Source: Lacihabitans soyangensis
Lineage (GTDB): Bacteria > Bacteroidota > Bacteroidia > Cytophagales > Spirosomataceae
Reading direction: 5' to 3'
NCBI RefSeq assembly: GCF_024343775.1
Contig: NZ_RJUF01000015.1
Span: 1-64,000 of the forward strand
DNA: 64,000 nt
Shown here: piece after piece, positions 36,612-46,412 of the stretch
Layout: every line of letters begins with the position of its first letter
How positions within the stretch are numbered: the first letter of the stretch is position 1
The notes under the pieces: model-generated
What the model was told of the DNA's origin: nothing
Database searches by the model: none
What the model saw: only the letters and a program-made list of their open reading frames with translations
Program-made: the position numbers and the translations under genes

Positions 36612-38039
36612 TTAATAACCGGCGTTCTGTACCAAGCTTTTATTCAAATCTATTTCTCTTTGCGGTAATGGAAGAACCGTTTTCTGTCCACCAAATACAG
36701 CCAAAGCAGCTTGAGGCCCTGTTGTGCGAAGTGGCAGTCCACGTCTTTGAAGGTCCATTTTACGGTGACCTTCAAAACATAACTCTTTTCTTCTCTCCTC
36801 CAAAATTGCCGATACAAACTCCTCTTTAGTTGTAAATGTAGTGCTTGTCCAAGCTGGTAAACCTGCACGAGAACGAATTCCATTTACAAGTTTCAATGAT
36901 TCTTCGTTGATACCATTCAACTCTGCCAATGCCTCGGCACGAGTTAAATAAACCTCTGATGTACGAAGCAGAGGAGCCAAATCTGTGTTATTTGCAGCAT
37001 CCTGAAATTTCAAGGTCATTCTTTTTCTCTGACCATCAGCTGCTGTCACCATTGTGCTTAAGTCTACATATCTCTTATCCGTTTCTTCTTTTTTGAAAGA
37101 AGTTTCAAGACTCGCAGTCATGGCACAGTCTCCTCTACCACCGTTGGCAGCAGGTCTGTGGTAAGATGCCCATCCACCAGAACCCGTACGACCATTGTCA
37201 GTTGCACTATTGATGATAGCAAAAATATGTTCAGCAGTAGGAGTAGCTCCGTAAAAAGAGTAGTTTGTGGCCAATGCGTAAGAGGCAGGCGTTCCAACTA
37301 TTTGATTGGCAAAATCTGCAGCTAGCTGATATTCACCTTTGTATAGGTGAAGTCTAGACAAAAATCCTGCAGCCGCTCCTTTTGTCGCTCTACCCCTTGA
37401 GGCAGGGGTAGTAACTGCTGGCAAATCTGTAAGAGCTTCGTTCAAATCTTTCCTAATTTGCTCGTAAGTGGCTGCTACTGTTGCCCTTGCAGGAAATGTA
37501 ATTTCCCCTGTAAAGCTAGTTAACAACAAAGGCACTCCGGGTGTTGCACCACTTTGAACGGAATAAGGCTGAGCGAACATGTGCAAAAGATTGAAATGTG
37601 TGATAGCTCTCAAAAACTTAGCTTCAGCCACCAATCGCTTAGATATCTCTGGCGTTAGCTTCGGATCTTTTATGTTCGGTACATTTTCAATCACAGAGTT
37701 TGCTGCATTTATTACTCTGTAGTGAACTTGCCAGTAGGCCTGTAAAGTTGCATTTGGCGAAGTAGTGACATAGGCATTTATATCCTGCAAAGTAGGAAAC
37801 GAACCAACAAAGTCAGTGTTGTCTGCTTGAAAGTCATAAATGATCTGAGGCCCTGATCCAAAAACATCCAATAACTGGGTTTGTGAATAAACGCCACGTA
37901 GAGTGGCCTCGGCATTGGCCGCACTTGAAAAAGCTTGAGAACCTGCCAGTGATTGTTCAGGCAATAACTCTAGTCTATCTGAACAGCTAAGGTTAGCAAG
38001 AACCAAAAAGGCTAATATCGAAATTTTTATATTTTTCAT
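36612..38039 (-). CDS. SusD/RagB-family outer-membrane lipoprotein (pair 2)
   Basis: A lipobox (LANLSC, cysteine at residue 19) is followed by LLPEQSLAGSQAFSSAANAEATLRG without a break into the helical SusD body, and the end motif ILEERRKELCFEGHRKMDLQR. At 475 residues it is shorter than the pair 1 protein. It lies 28 bp after its SusC gene. It binds the ligand for the paired importer; the ligand is unknown. Confidence 0.95.
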   Translation of the reverse strand: MKNIKISILAFLVLANLSCSDRLELLPEQSLAGSQAFSSAANAEATLRGVYSQTQLLDVFGSGPQIIYDFQADNTDFVGSFPTLQDINAYVTTSPNATLQAYWQVHYRVINAANSVIENVPNIKDPKLTPEISKRLVAEAKFLRAITHFNLLHMFAQPYSVQSGATPGVPLLLTSFTGEITFPARATVAATYEQIRKDLNEALTDLPAVTTPASRGRATKGAAAGFLSRLHLYKGEYQLAADFANQIVGTPASYALATNYSFYGATPTAEHIFAIINSATDNGRTGSGGWASYHRPAANGGRGDCAMTASLETSFKKEETDKRYVDLSTMVTAADGQRKRMTLKFQDAANNTDLAPLLRTSEVYLTRAEALAELNGINEESLKLVNGIRSRAGLPAWTSTTFTTKEEFVSAILEERRKELCFEGHRKMDLQRRGLPLRTTGPQAALAVFGGQKTVLPLPQREIDLNKSLVQNAGY

Positions 38040-38067
38040 ATCTTCTATTCGGTAATAATTGATGATT

Positions 38068-41055
38068 TTAGAATCCTAAATTTAATCCAAAAGTAACTGT
38101 ACGAGCCTGAGGCAATGCAAAGAATGACTCTCCCAAGATCTGGTTGTTAGGTCCGTTAGCCGAAACCTCAGGATCTGGACCTCTAAAATTTTTATCTTTT
38201 AGCAACCAAAGATTTTGACCCAAAGCATACAATCTCACGCTTCTGAAGGCTTTTGCTTTCTCCACCAATTTGGCCGGAATAGTATACCCTAAACTTGCAT
38301 TACGAAGTCTCAAGAATGAACCGTTCTGCAACTGCAAAGTCGACAATTGATTGAACAAAGGTGCCGTTGTACTAGCCAAACTTGGAGCAAAAGCCACATC
38401 ACCTGCTTGTTTCCAATAATCTAACAATGTTGTAGATTTGTTGAATCCTGCTGCAGGGTTCATATTTTCGGTGAATCTTAAACCGTCAATCAAAACTTTG
38501 TTACCATAAGTGTAACTAAACTGAGCAGAGAAGTCAATACCTTTATATGCTACATTGGTGTTAAATCCTCCTGTCCATTTTGGTATAGCCGATCCTGTGA
38601 ACACTCTGTTGTTTGCACTATAGGTAGTGGTTGGAGTGCCATCTTTACTTGCCCACTCATAATTTCCAGTGGCAGGATTCACACCCAAACCTTTTACCAA
38701 GAAAAATTCATTTAAAGTTCTACCCACCACTGCTCTTTGGGCTCCAGAACCAGCCACAAATCTGTTGCCATCGGCATCTACTGAGGCGTCAGGAAGTTCT
38801 AATACCTCATTTTTCAGATAAGCTGAATTAAGACCGAAACTCCATGTTAAATCACCTTTGTTAATGATATTGACATTCAAATCAACCTCGACTCCTTTGT
38901 TTTGCATTTTACCGATGTTTCTTGAGGCACTAGCAAAACCAGTGGTGAAAGGAAAAGGAACATCTAACAAAATACCAGACGTAATTTTATCAAAGTAGTT
39001 TACTGACAATGTAAACATGTTTTTGTAAAAGGTAGTGTTGATTCCCAAATCCAATTGAGCCGTTTCTTCCCAAGTCAAACTTCTGTTTGGAACTTGCGTA
39101 GGTCTAAGCCCAGGTGAACCGGCGTAATCAGACAATACACCACCGCCATAGAGATCAAGAGAAGAGAAATTACCGATACGATCGTTACCAGCAGTTCCAT
39201 AACTCGCCGTTAGTTTCAGGAAGTTTATGAATTTCTGGTTTTTCAAGAATTTCTCCTCTGAAACTACCCAGCCTCCGCTCACTGCATAGAACAAGGCATA
39301 ACGATTGTCAGCTCCAAACCTTGAAGACCCATCTCTTCTAACCGATGCCTCAAAAAGGTATTTGTTGTCAAAACCATAGTTAAATCTACCAAACTGCGAC
39401 TCCAACGCCCATTCAGAGCGTTCTTCAACTGTAGATGTTGGAGTTGCGGCAGACACTACGTTAGGAAGTCCGTCTGATGCAAATCCTGTACCGGCCACCA
39501 AAATCCTATCAAAAAGAGCTGTTTCATAGCTATATCCTGCCAAAGCAGAAATTGTACTCTTTCCGAAACCTGTATTGTATTTGAGTGTATTGGTGCTTAG
39601 CCATTTGCTATCATACTGAAAATCTCTAGAAGCTGAACCCGTTGGAGTGAACAAATCAACCTGACGTTGTTTTGAATCTCCCGAGTTGTAGTCCATACCA
39701 AAGTCAGTCCTGAAAGTTAAATTCTTGATAATTTTGAAGTCAGCATAAATATTACCAGTAGTTCTTTTAGACACGAAACGGTTGGTATTGAGAGCCTCTA
39801 TACCAAGTACGTTCTGCACAAATCCAGTGTTTACAAAATTACCAGCTGCATCACGTGGAAGAACATAAGGAAGCATTAGGTAAGAAGAGGTAAGAGGAGC
39901 AAAAGTGCTGTTCTCCGCACCAATTCTGTCCATATCTACGTTCGAAAGCGAGAGGTTGGTACCCAATGTAAGATATTTAGTTGCTTTATGCTCAAGATTC
40001 AAACGACCAGCCAATCTTCTTAAATCATTTCCGATAGTGAAGCCAGATTCTGTGGCATACGTACCACCTATAAAGAATGTTGTATTTTGACTTCCACCTC
40101 TTGCCGATAAACTTACATTATTGGTTCTACCTTGTTGCACCACGTTGGTTGGCCAGTCAAAGTAGTCCGTTGGATTAGTAACCGCAGCTAAATTCCTAGC
40201 TTTTCTATAATCAGCTGAGTAAGTATTAAACTGCTCAGTATTCATCATCGGAATCAAGTTAGTAGCATTTGAGAATCCGGTGTAGGTATCAAGATTAATT
40301 TCAGTCTTACGATCCGAAGTCCCCTTTTTCGTATTGATTAGAATTACACCGTTGGCACCACGAGAACCATAGATAGATACAGCGGCTGCATCTTTCAGTA
40401 CTGACATTGACTCTATATCTTGTGGGTTTATATTCAAAAGTGGATTTAAACCCACTGGAGCTCCTTGACCAGCAGAAAGGGTTCCATCGTTAAGAGGCAC
40501 ACCATCAACTACAAACAAAGGCTGCCCACCACCCGTAATAGAAGCCGCTCCTCTGATTCTGATAACAGGGTTAGCACCCAACAAACCCGAAGAACCTACC
40601 ATTTGAACACCGGCAGCTTGTCCCTGCAAAAGATCCTGAGGAGCAAGCACTGGTCTGTTGGCAATTGATTTTGAACCAATAGTCGAAATGGTTTGCGTAC
40701 TCATTTTTTTAGACTGTTGGCCATAACCGACTACGACTATTTCGTTCAGAAATTTGTCACTGCTGGCCATATTTACGTTAATGACCGTTTGATTTCCAAC
40801 CGTAACCTCTACGGGTTGTAAACCAATAAAACTGAAGGATAAAATTTCTTTAGGACCGGCTTCGATAGAAAAGGCCCCGTTAACATCGGTTTGTGTACCT
40901 CTGTTTGTACTTTTTATTTGTACAGTTACACCTGGCAGGGCACTTCCATCTTCTGTGGAAGTAACTTTACCGGTAACCTTCATTAGTTGGCCATAAGAAG
41001 TTTGCAGACCAACTAAAAAGACCAGCCCCATTAATAATCGGAGAGTTTTCATCAT
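38068..41055 (-). CDS. SusC/RagA-family TonB-linked outer-membrane protein (pair 2)
   Basis: A signal peptide (TSYGQL) leads to a carboxypeptidase-regulatory-like domain (VTGKVTSTEDGSALPGVTVQ), the segment FLNEIVVVGYGQQ and the plug (IRIRGAASITGGGQPLFVVD, SMSVLKDAAAVSIYGSRGAN). A barrel of about 750 residues ends in FGLNLGF. Two ATG codons in tandem (41055 and 41052) can serve as start. The plug and barrel differ strongly from the pair 1 SusC, while the domain before them is almost the same. Confidence 0.96.
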   Translation of the reverse strand: MMKTLRLLMGLVFLVGLQTSYGQLMKVTGKVTSTEDGSALPGVTVQIKSTNRGTQTDVNGAFSIEAGPKEILSFSFIGLQPVEVTVGNQTVINVNMASSDKFLNEIVVVGYGQQSKKMSTQTISTIGSKSIANRPVLAPQDLLQGQAAGVQMVGSSGLLGANPVIRIRGAASITGGGQPLFVVDGVPLNDGTLSAGQGAPVGLNPLLNINPQDIESMSVLKDAAAVSIYGSRGANGVILINTKKGTSDRKTEINLDTYTGFSNATNLIPMMNTEQFNTYSADYRKARNLAAVTNPTDYFDWPTNVVQQGRTNNVSLSARGGSQNTTFFIGGTYATESGFTIGNDLRRLAGRLNLEHKATKYLTLGTNLSLSNVDMDRIGAENSTFAPLTSSYLMLPYVLPRDAAGNFVNTGFVQNVLGIEALNTNRFVSKRTTGNIYADFKIIKNLTFRTDFGMDYNSGDSKQRQVDLFTPTGSASRDFQYDSKWLSTNTLKYNTGFGKSTISALAGYSYETALFDRILVAGTGFASDGLPNVVSAATPTSTVEERSEWALESQFGRFNYGFDNKYLFEASVRRDGSSRFGADNRYALFYAVSGGWVVSEEKFLKNQKFINFLKLTASYGTAGNDRIGNFSSLDLYGGGVLSDYAGSPGLRPTQVPNRSLTWEETAQLDLGINTTFYKNMFTLSVNYFDKITSGILLDVPFPFTTGFASASRNIGKMQNKGVEVDLNVNIINKGDLTWSFGLNSAYLKNEVLELPDASVDADGNRFVAGSGAQRAVVGRTLNEFFLVKGLGVNPATGNYEWASKDGTPTTTYSANNRVFTGSAIPKWTGGFNTNVAYKGIDFSAQFSYTYGNKVLIDGLRFTENMNPAAGFNKSTTLLDYWKQAGDVAFAPSLASTTAPLFNQLSTLQLQNGSFLRLRNASLGYTIPAKLVEKAKAFRSVRLYALGQNLWLLKDKNFRGPDPEVSANGPNNQILGESFFALPQARTVTFGLNLGF

Positions 41056-41253
41056 GATGATTTTAGATTTTTGTTTGTTAAAAAAATGTTTAAATAACTC
41101 TTCCTGCTAAAACTCAAAAAACCGAAAGATTGTTTTGGTTTTTTACAGAAACGCGTTGATATCATTCTATAAACATACGAAAAACCAAAGACTTTGTATT
41201 AAAAAATATTATTTAAAGGTTTACTTTTTATATTGCGAGAGAATAAAAACTTT

Positions 41254-42585
41254 ATGACAAACAAAACTTCTAATCAATTACTGAAGCTTCTTGGAGTAGG
41301 TTTTGGAATAGCCGTGACCATTGGAGGCACCATAGGAACAGGCATTTTGCGAAAACCAGGGGCGATAGCCGCACAGATAGGCGACCCCATTATTATTATG
41401 TTCATATGGATTGCGGTAAGTATTTATGCATTTTTGGGAGTTTTGTGTGCCATTGAGCTCGGTGTTTCTCTTCCTCAAGCAGGATCTTGGTATGTGTACG
41501 CCCGACGAGCATTTGGAAATTATTTTGGATTCATTACGGGTTTAACAAGCTGGCTTGGGACTGTGGCAGCATTGGGCTTTGGAGCTTACACCATGAGCGA
41601 GTATATTATTTTACTATTGCCAAATCTAGAAAACTATATACAAATCATAGCCATCATCATTTTGGTTGTTCTAACCTCCTTCCACTTTTTAGGTACTTGG
41701 GCAGGCGGAAAATCGCAAGAAATCCTTTCGTTTTTGAAAGCTGTAGGTTTGATAATTTTTGTGATACTTTGTTTTGTTTATGGCAAAAACGTAGACTACA
41801 CACTACTGAAAGCCACTGCAGAGAAAGTCCAGAAACCGGCACTACTTTTTGGAATAATAGCGGCTTTACAATCTATTTTTTACACTTTTGATGGTTGGCA
41901 CACCGCCTCCTATTTTTCTGAGGAAAACGCTGACCCTGCCAAAAGCCTCCCTAAATCGATGATTTTAGGAGTTCTGATGGTCATTGTTATTTATTTACTC
42001 GTGAATGCCGCCATACTGTATGTCATACCGATGGATTTATTGGCCAATTCAAAACTTGCAGCCGCAGATGCTGTTTTATTAATATTTGGAGAAAATTCGG
42101 CCAAGATTGTCACTTTTTTCTTGATGCTTTCCATACTTGGCATGCTCAATGCCCAAACCATGTTTGCCCCTAGAGTCATATTTTCTATGAGCCGAGATGG
42201 ACTATTTCATAAAGCAGTTCAAAAAGTTAATAAAGCCGGTACACCTTCGGTAGCTATGCCCTTGACCAGTATTGGTTCTATTTTACTCATCATATCGGGG
42301 AAAGAAATCTGTGGGGTTTTATCGGATATTGCCACGTTTTTCTTCGTTATGAGCTACGCAGCAGGTTTTGCTTCACTGATTAAGCTTCGAAAAACCGAAC
42401 CCCATTTGGCAAGACCATTTAAAGTTCCGGGCTTTCCATTTGTGCCCTATTTTTTATTGGTATGTTCCATTTTGTTTTTAGTGGGTGCGGTTTTACAAGA
42501 TTTAAAAAGTAGCCAATTTGCCCTTATATTCCTTGTTTTCAGTTACCCTTTGTACAAATTACAGGTTTGGACTACCAAAATTTAA
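41254..42585 (+). CDS. APC-superfamily amino acid permease
   Basis: About twelve membrane segments and the APC start motif (GIAVTIGGTIGTGILRKPG) identify a proton-coupled or exchange-type amino acid transporter. FDGWHTASYFSEENADPAKS and MFAPRVIFSMSRDGLF are typical of the LAT/y+ branch. The start at 41254 is the first ATG; the TTG at 41233 is a weaker choice. The substrate cannot be deduced. Confidence 0.92.
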   Translation: MTNKTSNQLLKLLGVGFGIAVTIGGTIGTGILRKPGAIAAQIGDPIIIMFIWIAVSIYAFLGVLCAIELGVSLPQAGSWYVYARRAFGNYFGFITGLTSWLGTVAALGFGAYTMSEYIILLLPNLENYIQIIAIIILVVLTSFHFLGTWAGGKSQEILSFLKAVGLIIFVILCFVYGKNVDYTLLKATAEKVQKPALLFGIIAALQSIFYTFDGWHTASYFSEENADPAKSLPKSMILGVLMVIVIYLLVNAAILYVIPMDLLANSKLAAADAVLLIFGENSAKIVTFFLMLSILGMLNAQTMFAPRVIFSMSRDGLFHKAVQKVNKAGTPSVAMPLTSIGSILLIISGKEICGVLSDIATFFFVMSYAAGFASLIKLRKTEPHLARPFKVPGFPFVPYFLLVCSILFLVGAVLQDLKSSQFALIFLVFSYPLYKLQVWTTKI

Positions 42586-42618
42586 ATATTTTTGGCCGTC
42601 TTTTAACAAAATAAGCCA

Positions 42619-42626
42619 TAGCTTTG
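42619..42626 (+). promoter_or_regulatory. Candidate -7 element upstream of the polyprenyl synthase
   Basis: TAGCTTTG fits TAnnTTTG exactly and lies 38 bases before the start codon. The nearest TTTG upstream (42591-42594) is 24 nt away, longer than the usual 19, so this is a partial match. Confidence 0.4.
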
Positions 42627-42663
42627 TTTTTTGATTATTAGTTTGAATCTAAAATAACGATTA

Positions 42664-43638
42664 ATGCCTTTTAAATCCTATCTAGAAGCCTTAAACAAAG
42701 AGTTCGAAAATCATAAATACGGAGAAAACCCTGCAGAATTATACGAGCCCATATCGTATATCATGTCCTTAGGTGGCAAAAGACTTAGACCTTTATTGAC
42801 GCTCATGTCTGCCAATTTATGGCTATATAACTGGCAAAAAGTCCTAAAGCCAGCCATGGCGGTTGAAGTTTTTCATAATTTCACGCTAATGCACGATGAC
42901 ATCATGGACCAAGCTCCACTCCGCAGAGGACAGCAAACAGTACATGAAAAATGGAATACCAACACGGCCATACTTTCGGGGGACGTGATGCTCGTTGCAG
43001 CATATGAGCTCTTGGGATTTGCCGAAGATAGACATTTCAAATTAGTGGTGAAGAGATTCAATAAAACTGCCGCTGAAGTATGCGAAGGTCAACAATTGGA
43101 CATGGTTTTTGCGACCAAAGCCGATGTTAAAAAAGAGGATTACATAGAAATGATCCGCCTAAAGACTTCTGTTCTATTGGGTTTTGCTATGGAATTGGGT
43201 GGTATTTTGGCGGATGCCGATGAGGACTCAGTAAGATTGTTGAATGAGATTGGTGTAAATCTCGGTCTAGGTTTCCAACTGAACGACGATATCTTGGATG
43301 TCTATGCCGACCCAGAGAAATTTGGAAAACAAGTGGGTGGAGACATCATAGAAAATAAAAAAACATGGTTGCTCCTAGATGCCATAGAAAAAGCAAAGGG
43401 AACTGAGGACGGTAAAAAACTAGAGGCTTGGTTGAAAAAGAAAAAATTTGACGCTACCGAAAAAGTAGAAGCCATTAGGGGAATTTACGATAAATTCGAA
43501 ATAAGAGCAGAGGCGGAAGCCGAAGCGAAGAAATATTTTGAGAAAGCTGCGGAAGCCTTAAATAAATTAGCGGTAAGCGAAGACAAAAAAGTACTAATAA
43601 GATCTTTTGCTGAACAATTAGAAAAACGAGAAAACTAA
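42664..43638 (+). CDS. Polyprenyl diphosphate synthase (short-chain type)
   Basis: The two aspartate-rich motifs are present: DDIMD at residues 78-82 and DDILD at 208-212, together with GGKRLRPLLT near residue 37. These bind the allylic diphosphate through magnesium and add isopentenyl units. A phenylalanine five residues before the first aspartate usually limits chain length to about C15-C20, which suggests farnesyl or geranylgeranyl diphosphate; this is inference. It is followed 4 bp later by the rhomboid gene. Confidence 0.93.
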   Translation: MPFKSYLEALNKEFENHKYGENPAELYEPISYIMSLGGKRLRPLLTLMSANLWLYNWQKVLKPAMAVEVFHNFTLMHDDIMDQAPLRRGQQTVHEKWNTNTAILSGDVMLVAAYELLGFAEDRHFKLVVKRFNKTAAEVCEGQQLDMVFATKADVKKEDYIEMIRLKTSVLLGFAMELGGILADADEDSVRLLNEIGVNLGLGFQLNDDILDVYADPEKFGKQVGGDIIENKKTWLLLDAIEKAKGTEDGKKLEAWLKKKKFDATEKVEAIRGIYDKFEIRAEAEAEAKKYFEKAAEALNKLAVSEDKKVLIRSFAEQLEKREN

Positions 43639-43642
43639 GCGT

Positions 43643-44260
43643 ATGAGTTTAAGTATAATAATCATATTGATCACGGTGATCATCAGTTTCATGGCTTTTA
43701 GAGATAAAGGACTGATGAACAAACTCATCCATAACCCATACTCCGTAAGTCACCGCAAAGAATACTACCGCATACTTACTTGCGGCTTTATTCATGCAGA
43801 CTACATGCACCTGCTGCTAAACATGTACGCTTTGTACCTTTTCGGAGGAGCTGTGGAGAGTTATTTCGAATATCTATTTGGAGGAAATGCGAAGCTCTAT
43901 TTCATGTTGTTATACTTACTGGGCATCATAGTTTCCAACATTCCTGATGTTATAAAATACAAAAACATGGCGTTCTATAACTCTCTTGGTGCGTCTGGCG
44001 GAGTAAGTTCTATTGTTTTTGCGAGCATAATTTTGTCGCCTATGACCAAACTAATGATGTTTCCGATTCCTATTCCGATGCCCGCCTACATTTTTGCATT
44101 GATTTATGTGGCATATTCGGTATACATGGATAGACGCCAAGGTGATAATGTCAACCACATGGCACATCTTTGGGGAGGTCTTTGGGGGGTGGTGTTTATG
44201 ATGGTTGTTTATCCTGATTCCATCAAAGGCTTCTTCAATCAAATTCTCGGTTCATTCTGA
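43643..44260 (+). CDS. Rhomboid-family intramembrane serine protease
   Basis: Six hydrophobic segments carry the rhomboid landmarks: HADYMHLLLNMYAL in segment 2 (H56, N60), the catalytic serine in GASGG (S118), and the catalytic histidine in NHMAHLWGGL (H175). It cleaves membrane proteins within or near the bilayer; the target is unknown. Its stop codon overlaps the apparent beginning of the LytTR regulator, which suggests that the two are co-translated. Confidence 0.93.
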   Translation: MSLSIIIILITVIISFMAFRDKGLMNKLIHNPYSVSHRKEYYRILTCGFIHADYMHLLLNMYALYLFGGAVESYFEYLFGGNAKLYFMLLYLLGIIVSNIPDVIKYKNMAFYNSLGASGGVSSIVFASIILSPMTKLMMFPIPIPMPAYIFALIYVAYSVYMDRRQGDNVNHMAHLWGGLWGVVFMMVVYPDSIKGFFNQILGSF

Positions 44261-45102
44261 AAAATATATTTGACATATTTGTTCAGCCGTACCCACAAAG
44301 GGAGCGAACCAACACCCAAGCCCTTATTCATTCTCTTGGCGAAGGTGTATTTCTCTATCTCTTCTTTGTTCTTTTTGAGCCATTCGATATTTCGGAATGG
44401 AATGACCCAAACAAATACTTCAAACTCCTAGGTTTCTCATTCGTAACTTCAGCTTCTACTTATTTTCATCGGCAAATACTGCCAAGTATTTTCCCAAAAT
44501 TTCATGAAGAAAAAAATTGGGTAATTTGGAAGGAAATAGTAGGTGTGTTATTCCTGCTACTTATAATAACCACCGGAAATGTAGCCTACGGCTCGGCTAT
44601 TTTTAAGTGGGGATTTACACTGAGCAATTGGTTAACATTCTTTAGTTGGGTAGTTGGTATTGGCATATTCCCGACAGTTTTTTGGGTACTCTCTGATTAT
44701 ATTTATCAACTCAAAAAATACTCTCAACCTATTGTCATTCAAGAAATTAAAGATAACCAAGCAGATGAAAAACTTAAACTAATAGCCGAAAACGAGAAGG
44801 ATTATATTGAGTTAAAAAACAAAGATTTATTGTACATAGAATCGGCAGACAATTACTCCACCATATATTTTCTTAAGGCCGAAAAAACCGAGAAACTGCT
44901 CCTCAGAAGCAGCCTCACAAGACTGGAATCACAAATAGAAGATAAAAACATTGTTCGAACGCACCGTTCGTTCATTGCCAATCTCGACCACGTGATAAAA
45001 GTCAGTGGAAACGCCCAAGGATACAAACTGCATTTGAATCATACCGATATGTTGGTACCCGTAGCTCGAAAGTTTTCTTTTCTGATAGAAAAACTAAGGT
45101 AA
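44254..45102 (+). CDS. Membrane-anchored LytTR regulator with apparently non-canonical start
   Basis: The frame is open from 44218. It encodes at its N-terminus ILKNIFDIFVQPYPQRER, then ALIHSLGEGVFLYLFF and LFEPFDISEW. This is the usual beginning of membrane LytTR regulators of this phylum (PYP..., then four membrane segments). The C-terminal LytTR domain (LLYIESADNYSTIYFL, TRLESQIEDKNIVRTHRSFI) follows. No ATG, GTG or TTG occurs in frame before the GTG at 44545, which would remove nearly 100 residues including two membrane segments. ATT at 44254 or CTG at 44257, overlapping the rhomboid stop, is therefore the likely start. Confidence 0.75.
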   Translation: MLKNIFDIFVQPYPQRERTNTQALIHSLGEGVFLYLFFVLFEPFDISEWNDPNKYFKLLGFSFVTSASTYFHRQILPSIFPKFHEEKNWVIWKEIVGVLFLLLIITTGNVAYGSAIFKWGFTLSNWLTFFSWVVGIGIFPTVFWVLSDYIYQLKKYSQPIVIQEIKDNQADEKLKLIAENEKDYIELKNKDLLYIESADNYSTIYFLKAEKTEKLLLRSSLTRLESQIEDKNIVRTHRSFIANLDHVIKVSGNAQGYKLHLNHTDMLVPVARKFSFLIEKLR

Positions 45103-45116
45103 GTTCAGACATTCGA

Positions 45117-45797
45117 CTACCTACTAATCAGAACAATTAGCATACTTTCTTCACTTAAAGACTCAAAATCAAGCATGTTTATTTCAGCAAAACTTGCACT
45201 ATCTCTTGGGTGAAGTAACATTCCGTTTACCTCAAAAGACCCATTTATAACAAAAAAATAAGCGTTGAATGAATCTTCATCTGTCAAGAAGCTTTCTTTC
45301 TTACAACCAAATTTACCCATGTAAACTTCAGCGTAGTTTAAAGTATCCAATCCTATTCTTACCAGATTATTGCGGTTATCGTCAAGGTTAAATTCTCCTA
45401 AAACAACCTCTGAGTTTCCAATGAAAATATCTTTGGATAAGTTTAACTGAATAAAATTGACATGGTCAGTATCATATGGATTTCTTATTTCGTAAACCTC
45501 ATTAGCTGCGATAATTTTTATGGAATACTTCGAAGGTTCGAGAAAAACGGCCTCATTATTCTCAAATATTTCCAAAAAACCTACCAAAGGAATGATCACA
45601 ATTACCGAATCTTTATCCACTTGTAGTTTTAAGCTACAATTGGGAGCTATAGTGATATCGCTTATTTGATTCAAAAATCCTAAAACGCCCTTTTCGGAAG
45701 AGGTATCTCCAACCGAAAGCTCCGAGCTCAGAACTCTAAATTGATTAGTTTCGGAAACCGTACGGTTACTCGCCCAATGCAGATGTTTATGACTCAT
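45117..45797 (-). CDS. Pirin/YhhW-like cupin protein
   Basis: The C-terminal part (NAYFFVINGSFEVNGMLLHPRD, then SASFAEINMLDFESLSEESM) matches the second cupin of the pirin/quercetin-dioxygenase-like (YhaK/YhhW) family. The N-terminal cupin is diverged: LLGFLEIFENNEAVFLEPS-like strands are seen, but the metal-binding His-x-His motif of typical pirins is not evident. The gene overlaps the end of the upstream unknown gene by 11 bp, which suggests one operon. The function is uncertain. Confidence 0.6.
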   Translation of the reverse strand: MSHKHLHWASNRTVSETNQFRVLSSELSVGDTSSEKGVLGFLNQISDITIAPNCSLKLQVDKDSVIVIIPLVGFLEIFENNEAVFLEPSKYSIKIIAANEVYEIRNPYDTDHVNFIQLNLSKDIFIGNSEVVLGEFNLDDNRNNLVRIGLDTLNYAEVYMGKFGCKKESFLTDEDSFNAYFFVINGSFEVNGMLLHPRDSASFAEINMLDFESLSEESMLIVLISR

Positions 45798-46287
45798 ATT
45801 TCAGAGAATTTATCATTAGATTGGGTAACAACTTCACCATAATGGTATCTATTTTTTGAGCTAATCTCGTTTCTGGCAATCCCAACAATAGATTTTCGCC
45901 AATGGATTCAAGATACAAAAGTGGTTTAGAGACGAAGTCGAGCTGAATGACAAAATTCTCCTTGTGGTTAAAATCGGCCGACAATATTCTAAAATCGTAA
46001 TGGACAAAAGGGACCGTTCTATTGCCCAAGGTATCTGTGACGTCTGGAAATAGATTATTGAGCCTTTGAATATGACCAATACAGCCCAAACTCGTCAAGT
46101 AATGGAGTTTTACTGCCTCGGGTTTAGCCAAAACAAGATTCTGAAATAATGGAAACTGAAGATCTGCATCATAATATTGAGATTTCATCCTATACTCTAA
46201 AAACGTTTCGTTCCACACCTCTTTGTCCCAATTATTGATGGCGTTTTTATCAATTATCTTCTTGTATTGTAGCGTTATTTCCTTCAT
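45787..46287 (-). CDS. Unknown cytoplasmic protein
   Basis: The start at 46287 (MKEITLQYKKIIDKN) is the first ATG; the frame is open further upstream only through TTG. The 166 residues show mixed helix and strand, with DADLQFPLFQNLVLAKPEAV and a beta-rich middle (FRILSADFNHKENFVIQLDF). There is no signal peptide. I do not recognise the family with confidence; a SRPBCC-type fold is possible. It overlaps the pirin-like gene. Confidence 0.6.
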   Translation of the reverse strand: MKEITLQYKKIIDKNAINNWDKEVWNETFLEYRMKSQYYDADLQFPLFQNLVLAKPEAVKLHYLTSLGCIGHIQRLNNLFPDVTDTLGNRTVPFVHYDFRILSADFNHKENFVIQLDFVSKPLLYLESIGENLLLGLPETRLAQKIDTIMVKLLPNLMINSLKYES

Positions 46288-46412
46288 TATTTGTTTTCGA
46301 GTAATTGGCGAGAGGCAGAAATGTAATCCCGTCTCAATCAAAGGTTCGAATCTTTTTTTTTGAAAAGAATTAAAAATCAGACACTTTACTGATTTAACTA
46401 TTTTTCAATAGC

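Noticed and set aside
41487-41891. Plus-strand frame of 134 codons within the permease gene
   Set aside because: It is an out-of-frame shadow; the permease frame carries conserved transporter motifs across the region.
46331-46355. GGTTCGAATC, a tRNA T-loop-like sequence
   Set aside because: No acceptor, D or anticodon arms can be placed in the proper distance upstream, and the stretch precedes a T-run by chance.
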